A stretch of DNA of 32,661 nucleotides from a virus, in IMG/VR virus record IMGVR_UViG_3300025769_000465, positions 1-32,661 of that record; one strand, given 5' to 3'. The position numbers and the translations under genes are program-made. Of this stretch, positions 27,570 through 32,661 are shown piece after piece. Under the pieces are notes generated by a model. It was not told the origin of the DNA and searched no databases. It saw only the letters and a program-made list of their open reading frames with translations. How positions within the stretch are numbered: the stretch's first letter is position 1; every line of letters starts with the position of its first letter.

Positions 27570-29795
27570 ATGTTAAAACTTAGTTCGGAGGTTTTAGGCC
27601 ACGATCATATTATATATATTAGGGCGGCCGTTGAACCGGAAAGTGTTACGGAAAATGGAGATGGGATTATTGGGTTTACCAGTGCTAATGAAGATGACGG
27701 GCATCAACACGAAATTTGGTATAACCCAGGGTCAATGGGGCAAGAAATCCCAAACCCAGACACCGGGGAACCAATGGTTATTCCAGAGAGATATTTTGTG
27801 CAAGAAGTTAATGGGCACACTCATGAGATATTAGACCAATATTTGAGTATTCCCTCTAATAAAAGGGAAAAGCAATCAGAAAATTATGAGGAAATAACAA
27901 ATAAGTATCTTAAAATTGCCGCTTTAGCCTATGATAATGATTGTACTTATTATCATAAAGATGCCGTGAAAGCAGAGGAAATGGTTTTTGGTGGGGAATA
28001 TCAATGGGATGAATCAATTAAAACGACATTACAGCAAAGAGGGCGGCCTTATTTATCATTTAATGTAATTAAAAACAAAGTAAATACGTTAGTAGGATTT
28101 TTTCGGTCCGATCCAATGGTGCCAAAAGTTAAACCAACGGAAGGTAGTGATGCCACCTTAAGTGACGTATATAACGCGTTAATTACACATACCTTGGCTG
28201 ATTGCGATTATAAGAGCGTTCAAAGTGAAGTTGTCACCGATATGATTATTACTGGTAGGGGCAATATTAATATCGGCATTGATACTAAGCATGGGGTTGA
28301 GTATGGAGACCCTATGATTGAACACCAAGAATGGGAGCAGGTGAATTATATGCCTCACCTTAAAAAAGATCTCAGTGATTGTGAGGGGGTCGTTAAGTGG
28401 CGATGGGTAACTAAAGATTATTTATTAAGAATTGCCCCTGAAAACAAACTAAAAGAGGTTGAGGGAATGAGCGGCACAAGCGTTATGTCTAACTTAGCAG
28501 GGTATCAACAAAGTACCAAGCAACCATTTTTATTATTTAATAAGAGTGCCATTAACGAGGAAAAGTACCGATTGATGGACATTACACGTCGAGAGTATAA
28601 AGAACGCCTCGTTATCTTTAATCCAGTAGATGAGTATTATTTAGATGGCGAAGATGGAGCAATAGAATCGTGGTTATTAGATGCAAAAACTCGCAAACGC
28701 ATTCTTAGTATCCCTGGGTTTACTAAGGACACAAGACGAGTTACAGAATATTGGGTTGGTACATTTGCCGCAAATATCATGTTGTATGACAGGTTGAGTG
28801 AATTTGATGGGTATATGACCATTCCGTGTTATGCGACTAAACGCCGTGGCCGTATTAAAGGTGAGGTTTATGATTTAATTGACCCCCAAAACGAGTTAAA
28901 TAAGCGTACCACCAGTTATATTGAGCTATTAATGCGGCTTGGAACAAATGCTGAAATTTATGATGATGAAACTTTTAATGATGAAACGGATAAGAAGAAT
29001 TATGAGACAGGGCGTTCAACCCCAGGCGCCTTACTTAAAGTTGCAAACGCTGATAAGCCCCCGAGAGAAAAAACACCCCCTCGGTTTCCAACAGAATTAT
29101 TACAGATTGCTCAATTAAGCGAAAAACACATTGATTTAATTTCAGGTTTTAATACTGAGGGGGTGGCTGGTGTTAGAGGGGTTCAGTCCACACCATTATT
29201 CCGCGAAAGACGTAATGCGGCGTTAGCTAATATTCAATATTTATTTGATAACTATAATATCATGTTGCGGCAATTGGGATTTAGGTTAATTGAAATGTAT
29301 CGAATCTTATATACCCCTGAACGAATTTACAGGATACTGGAAAACCATTCAAATGAAATGCGAATGAAAAATAACGACGAGTTTACCATTAACGGCAAAC
29401 TATTTAGGGAATATAACCCTGAAGCAATAAAAAAGATATGGGAAAACCCTGATTCCCTCAAATACGATATTGTTATTGATTACGGGCCATACTATACCAC
29501 TAAGTCTGATGAAAATTTTGCTACTTTTGCACAATTGGCGCAACAAGGTGTCCCAGGAATAACCGCAGATTTCTTATTGCAATTAAGGCCAGATATTGAT
29601 GAAACACAGAAAAAACGATTGTTAAATGCTGCTCAACAAGGCCAGCAAATGCAAGCACAATTAGAACAACAAAAAAATAATATTGAGATTGAAAAGACTA
29701 ATATTGCACAACAAGGTCAAAACATTAGGCAGCAACAGCAGTTTGATCATGAAACAAGAATGAAAGTTATTGATAAGGGACTTAATCAAAGTTAA
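27570..29795 (+). CDS. Portal protein with extra GHxHEI N-terminus
   Basis: A 741-residue portal of the P22-like podovirus type: DNDCTYYHKDAVKAEEMVFG, QRGRPYLSFNVIKNKVNTLV, GFFRSDPMVPKVKP, and a long glutamine-rich C-terminus. Before it, residues 1-95 carry DDGHQHEIWYNPG and VNGHTHEI, an unusual His-rich N-terminal extension. AGGAGG at 27560-27565 precedes ATG 27570. It forms the head vertex channel and is next to TerL and the scaffold. Confidence 0.8.
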   Translation: MLKLSSEVLGHDHIIYIRAAVEPESVTENGDGIIGFTSANEDDGHQHEIWYNPGSMGQEIPNPDTGEPMVIPERYFVQEVNGHTHEILDQYLSIPSNKREKQSENYEEITNKYLKIAALAYDNDCTYYHKDAVKAEEMVFGGEYQWDESIKTTLQQRGRPYLSFNVIKNKVNTLVGFFRSDPMVPKVKPTEGSDATLSDVYNALITHTLADCDYKSVQSEVVTDMIITGRGNINIGIDTKHGVEYGDPMIEHQEWEQVNYMPHLKKDLSDCEGVVKWRWVTKDYLLRIAPENKLKEVEGMSGTSVMSNLAGYQQSTKQPFLLFNKSAINEEKYRLMDITRREYKERLVIFNPVDEYYLDGEDGAIESWLLDAKTRKRILSIPGFTKDTRRVTEYWVGTFAANIMLYDRLSEFDGYMTIPCYATKRRGRIKGEVYDLIDPQNELNKRTTSYIELLMRLGTNAEIYDDETFNDETDKKNYETGRSTPGALLKVANADKPPREKTPPRFPTELLQIAQLSEKHIDLISGFNTEGVAGVRGVQSTPLFRERRNAALANIQYLFDNYNIMLRQLGFRLIEMYRILYTPERIYRILENHSNEMRMKNNDEFTINGKLFREYNPEAIKKIWENPDSLKYDIVIDYGPYYTTKSDENFATFAQLAQQGVPGITADFLLQLRPDIDETQKKRLLNAAQQGQQMQAQLEQQKNNIEIEKTNIAQQGQNIRQQQQFDHETRMKVIDKGLNQS

Positions 29796-29800
29796 AATTA

Positions 29801-29824
29801 GTCAATTAACAATAAATAATTGAC
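29801..29824 (+). repeat. Inverted repeat GTCAATTA ... TAATTGAC
   Basis: Perfect 8-bp arms (29801-29808 and 29817-29824) with an 8-nt loop. The right arm overlaps a TTGACA-like box (29820-29825); no good -10 follows at 17 bp. Possible operator or hairpin between portal and scaffold genes. Confidence 0.5.
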
Positions 29825-29886
29825 AATTTTATATTATTTATGTAATTGTGTAAATATCATATTAACTGCTTAATGGAATCACCATG

Positions 29887-29935
29887 GGCCTCACAGATTA
29901 ATTTTTAGTAATTTTTCTGTGGGGCCTTTTTTTTT
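29887..29935 (+). terminator. Rho-independent terminator inside the head operon
   Basis: GGCCTCACAG (29887-29896) pairs with CTGTGGGGCC (29917-29926) and is followed by nine T. It lies between portal and scaffold, so late transcription must pass it or restart downstream. Confidence 0.75.
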
Positions 29936-29988
29936 GGGAAAAATTCACATTAAAAAGTTAGGGCATGGCGACCCAGAAGGAGTAAAAA

Positions 29989-30918
29989 ATGAGCGAAGAA
30001 GTCACTCAGGAAAAAGAATACAACCAGGCAAATGTCTTGTACGGCGATGTTCCCAGTCCCGAAGAAGCAGAAGCGGTTGATGAAGTAGTTGAGGACGATG
30101 CGGACAAACAAGAAAAGTCCGAAGAACAAAACAAGGCCAAAGATGAGCCTCGTAAAAAAAGAAAAAAGAAGGAGTTCGTTTTTAACCGAGATAAATACAT
30201 TGAAGACGGAATAACCGACGAAAGTGTATTAACAATGCTTGAGGATAAGGATCGTGAGCTTCACAAGCGCAATATTACCATTGGGAAACAAGGTGCAGAA
30301 AATAAAAGACTAGAAGAAATTGCCAAAGAGCTTGAGTCAATTAAAGAAAAAGCTAAAGGGATTTCAGACGACGAATACAACGAATTGGCACTAGATAACC
30401 CGGCAGAGGCAAGAAAGCGTGATGAAGAAGCGAGAAAGGCCCAGGAACAAGAGCGATTATTGATAATGGAACACAATATCGAAATGAATAAAGGGATATT
30501 GGCTAAAACGGAGTCAGAAACAATGGAAGCGTTGACAATGACCGACATTAAAGATGACATTATTGGCATATTATCTAAGGATTACCAAGAATTTGGATTT
30601 GATGCATCCCAGACCAATGATGCAATCAAACACTTTAAAAAAGACCCGTTAGCCTCACTAGACCCAACTAATTTTTATCATATTGTTGATCGGATTCGTT
30701 TGCAGCAAGATGTTAATGATTTAAATGACATTAATGCTCAATACGAAGATGAAATCAAAAGATTAAAAGAGGAGCTTAAAAATAAGCCTGATGAAGTCAC
30801 TAAAAGACTTAATCGTGTTAAAAATAGCCCTCACCTTGTTGATAGAGAGCCAGTATCATTATCAAACCATGTTCCACCTTATTTATCTCAAGCCGCGAGA
30901 TTTTATGGCAAAAAATAA
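29989..30918 (+). CDS. Scaffolding protein candidate
   Basis: A 309-residue, highly charged and helical protein with an acidic N-terminus (PSPEEAEAVDEVVEDDADKQ), a basic stretch (PRKKRKKKEFVF), coiled coils and a conserved-looking tail LPxYLSQAARFYGKK-like end (HVPPYLSQAARFYGKK). Position between portal and major capsid, and charge and helicity, are those of a scaffold. AGGAG at 29978-29982. No sequence family is recognised. Confidence 0.65.
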   Translation: MSEEVTQEKEYNQANVLYGDVPSPEEAEAVDEVVEDDADKQEKSEEQNKAKDEPRKKRKKKEFVFNRDKYIEDGITDESVLTMLEDKDRELHKRNITIGKQGAENKRLEEIAKELESIKEKAKGISDDEYNELALDNPAEARKRDEEARKAQEQERLLIMEHNIEMNKGILAKTESETMEALTMTDIKDDIIGILSKDYQEFGFDASQTNDAIKHFKKDPLASLDPTNFYHIVDRIRLQQDVNDLNDINAQYEDEIKRLKEELKNKPDEVTKRLNRVKNSPHLVDREPVSLSNHVPPYLSQAARFYGKK

Positions 30919-30940
30919 CTTATTTTTTTAGGAGGAAATA

Positions 30941-31933
30941 ATGGCCGAATTAAACGCATCAGGGAGTGGATTAACTCTCTTAGATTTTGCAAAGCGAACA
31001 GACCCAACAGGTAAGTACCAAGTAGTAGCAGAGTTATTACAACAAAATAACTCCATACTAGATGATATTGTATATAAAGAAGGTAATCTAGCAACTGGAG
31101 AGCAAGTTTCAATGCGGACTGGTTTACCATCCGTTTATTGGCGTAAGATTGGTCAGCCTACCCCTAAGTCAAGCTCAACTACTGCTCAAAATACTTTCCC
31201 TTTTAAAATGCTAAAAGCGAACAGTATGGAATCCGCAGACATTATTAGATTAGGTGGAGATATCGATCAAGCTAGATTAGATGCCCTAAAAACACACATG
31301 GAAGCTATGAACCAAGAGTTTTCAACAGCTTATTTTTATGGCGACCCATCAACAGATGAAAATGAATTTCGTGGTTTAGCTACTACATATTCAAGTCTTT
31401 CATCAGCAGATGAGATTTCTACCAATGTACTTGATGCAGGTGGAACAGGGTCAGACAACGCTTCAATTTACTTAGTTGGTCATGGCATTGGAAAAGTATA
31501 CTGTGCGTTCCCTAAGGGGTCATCAGCTGGATTGCAGCATACCGACAACGGTGAATTCAGTTTTAATGATGAAAATGGTACATTAAGAGTTTTTCAAGAC
31601 ATCCTTGAATGGAAAGCAACTTTAGTTGTTCAAGATTGGAGATTTTGTGTTCGTATATGTAATATTGACGTTTCTGATTTAGCAGGTGGGTCAGCAGCAG
31701 ATTTGCCCGACTTTATGATAGAAGCAATGTCTTTGCTGCCGAACTTAGATAATGCATGTTTTTACATGAATAGAAAGTTGCATACTTATCTTAGAAAACA
31801 AGCTAGAAATGATGTCATTTCGGGTGGTGGATTAACTTTTGATACAATAGCTGGTAAAAAAGTTGCTTTCTTTGATGAAGTTCCAGTAAAGCGAGTCGAC
31901 GCTTTGTTAAATACGGAAGCCGCAGTTTCCTAA
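30941..31933 (+). CDS. Major capsid protein, BPP-1 type
   Basis: A 330-residue protein. SGLTLLDFAKRTDPTGKYQV, VAELLQQNNSILDDIVYKEG, LATGEQVSMRTGLPSVYWRK, EAMNQEFSTAYFYGDPST, VLDAGGTGSDNASIYLVGHG, and RVDALLNTEAAVS match the order and phrases of Bordetella phage BPP-1 Bbp17-like major capsid proteins. That family has a permuted HK97 fold. AGGAGG at 30932-30937 precedes the ATG. It is followed by the matching cement protein. Confidence 0.85.
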   Translation: MAELNASGSGLTLLDFAKRTDPTGKYQVVAELLQQNNSILDDIVYKEGNLATGEQVSMRTGLPSVYWRKIGQPTPKSSSTTAQNTFPFKMLKANSMESADIIRLGGDIDQARLDALKTHMEAMNQEFSTAYFYGDPSTDENEFRGLATTYSSLSSADEISTNVLDAGGTGSDNASIYLVGHGIGKVYCAFPKGSSAGLQHTDNGEFSFNDENGTLRVFQDILEWKATLVVQDWRFCVRICNIDVSDLAGGSAADLPDFMIEAMSLLPNLDNACFYMNRKLHTYLRKQARNDVISGGGLTFDTIAGKKVAFFDEVPVKRVDALLNTEAAVS

Positions 31934-31943
31934 GGAGTAGTAC

Positions 31944-32366
31944 ATGTTAGATAAAAATTTATTTTTTGATGATAATGCAGAACAGCTTACCACTGGGGCT
32001 AGCACCAACTATCTTGACCTCGAAATTGGTCGAAACATTGGCGCAGGTACCCCATTATATATTGAAAGCCTAGTACGTACAGCAATGACGGATGCAAGTT
32101 CAGATTCAACCATGACGTTGACGTTGGAAACTGATGATAATACATCTTTTTCTTCCCCAACTGAATTGCAAACTATTGGTACTTTTTCCGCAACATCAGC
32201 CGCAGGAACTAAGTTATCAGTAGGTTTGGTTATTTCTGATTCAGTACAGCGATACATTCGTGTTAAATACACTGTAGCAAACGGGGATTTAACAACTGGT
32301 AAATTCTCTACCTATATAACTACATTGTCAGATGTAAACACAGTATACGCAGACGGTATCGCATAA
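31944..32366 (+). CDS. Bbp16-family capsid cement protein
   Basis: A 140-residue protein: DDNAEQLTTGASTNYLDLEI, SSDSTMTLTLETDDNTSFSS, VGLVISDSVQRYIRVKYTVA. It matches the Bbp16 family that clamps neighbouring capsomers in BPP-1-like heads. AAGGAG at 31933-31938 precedes the ATG. Follows the capsid gene directly. Confidence 0.8.
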   Translation: MLDKNLFFDDNAEQLTTGASTNYLDLEIGRNIGAGTPLYIESLVRTAMTDASSDSTMTLTLETDDNTSFSSPTELQTIGTFSATSAAGTKLSVGLVISDSVQRYIRVKYTVANGDLTTGKFSTYITTLSDVNTVYADGIA

Positions 32367-32394
32367 TTTGTAAATAAAAGGAGGTGAAACAATA

Positions 32395-32589
32395 ATGTTA
32401 ATTCAAGCTACCAAAACAGGGTTTTATGAAAGAATACGACAAGAAGGTGATATTTTCGAAGTCCCTGATGATTTTCCTTTGGGGTCTTGGACTAAAAAGG
32501 TTGAAGTAGCCTCCTCTGCTAAAGATGAGCCTACTATTAGCGAGAAACCAGTAAAAAGGGGTAGAAAAGCTAAGGTTCAGGAGTTCTAA
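32395..32589 (+). CDS. Small head-associated protein (64 aa)
   Basis: MLIQATKTGFYERIRQEGDI then FEVPDDFPLGSWTKKVEVAS and the basic end KPVKRGRKAKVQEF. The AT+xGFY..R.EGD.FE start and W-x-x-x-V pattern are found in small proteins after cement genes in related phages. AAAGGAGG at 32378-32385 with a 10-nt spacer. The function is not known. Confidence 0.6.
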   Translation: MLIQATKTGFYERIRQEGDIFEVPDDFPLGSWTKKVEVASSAKDEPTISEKPVKRGRKAKVQEF

Positions 32590-32591
32590 TT

Positions 32592-32661
32592 ATGGCAACG
32601 TATGGAGTAACCGCTACCGTAGATAAATTACTAAAGGAAGTTATAAAAATATTGAATGGTC
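32592..32661 (+). CDS. N-terminal part of the next late gene (partial)
   Basis: ATG 32592 begins MATYGVTATVDKLLKEVIKI then LNG and runs off the right edge; 23 residues are visible. AAAGATGAGC is not a clear binding site, but the start follows the previous stop by two bases. Likely a head-completion or tail-adaptor protein, not assignable from this fragment. Confidence 0.5.
   Translation, partial: MATYGVTATVDKLLKEVIKILNG

Noticed and set aside
1-32661. tRNA or rRNA genes
   Set aside because: Reading both strands, no cloverleaf with conserved T-loop and acceptor ends, and no rRNA-like segment, was recognised.

Overview
The window is about 33 kb of an AT-rich double-stranded DNA phage genome. 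It is very probably a short-tailed (podovirus-like) phage whose capsid genes resemble those of Bordetella phage BPP-1. The portal, scaffold, major capsid and Bbp16-like cement genes sit at the right end. The ejection-protein genes that normally follow them sit at the left end, so the element is probably circular or circularly permuted and the window is one arc of it. The host cannot be named. AT-rich composition, Shine-Dalgarno sites such as AAGGAGG and the type of replication protein fit a gram-negative, probably gammaproteobacterial host; this is inference.

Layout. Positions 2-6193 are the end of the late region: virion ejection-type proteins, including one with the LPD38-like PFYTFTRKN motif, small basic proteins and a permuted papain-like peptidase. 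Positions 6242-6829 hold a terminator, an extended -10 promoter and two small membrane proteins. Positions 6950-11837 are the DNA-metabolism block: RecB/Cas4-like nuclease, lambda O-like initiator, SSB-like protein, cold-shock protein, RuvC-like resolvase, DUF3310-like protein and small unknowns. Positions 11834-13781 hold a holin candidate, an M15 endolysin, a VanZ-like membrane protein and an SNase-type nuclease. Positions 13781-18282 look like a plasmid maintenance region: ParA behind an operator-like inverted repeat, three tandem octapeptide-repeat proteins, a replication-initiator-like gene with ten 11-bp iterons inside it, a small HTH gene, and a second, different array of nine 11-bp iterons in non-coding DNA. 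Positions 18369-20196 hold an orphan promoter and a leftward cluster of very small genes. Positions 20290-20984 hold two HTH-containing genes with apparently leaderless starts. Positions 21391-24969 are an accessory operon (YopX-like, solenoid-repeat and coiled-coil proteins). Positions 24983-25714 encode a serine recombinase, and 25926 to the end is the packaging and head module.

Taken together, ParA, an iteron-bearing Rep, a second iteron array and a resolvase-size serine recombinase, with no tyrosine or large serine integrase in view, suggest a phage-plasmid that replicates and partitions as an episome. The rest of the genome (tail tube, fibers and possibly an integrase or repressor) lies outside the window, so this stays an inference.

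The most unusual parts are the two independent 11-bp iteron systems, a TTAGCCTCA motif that recurs in the intergenic regions and brackets one array, the family of 8-residue-repeat solenoid proteins, and three genes whose -10 box lies 6-7 nt before the start codon.
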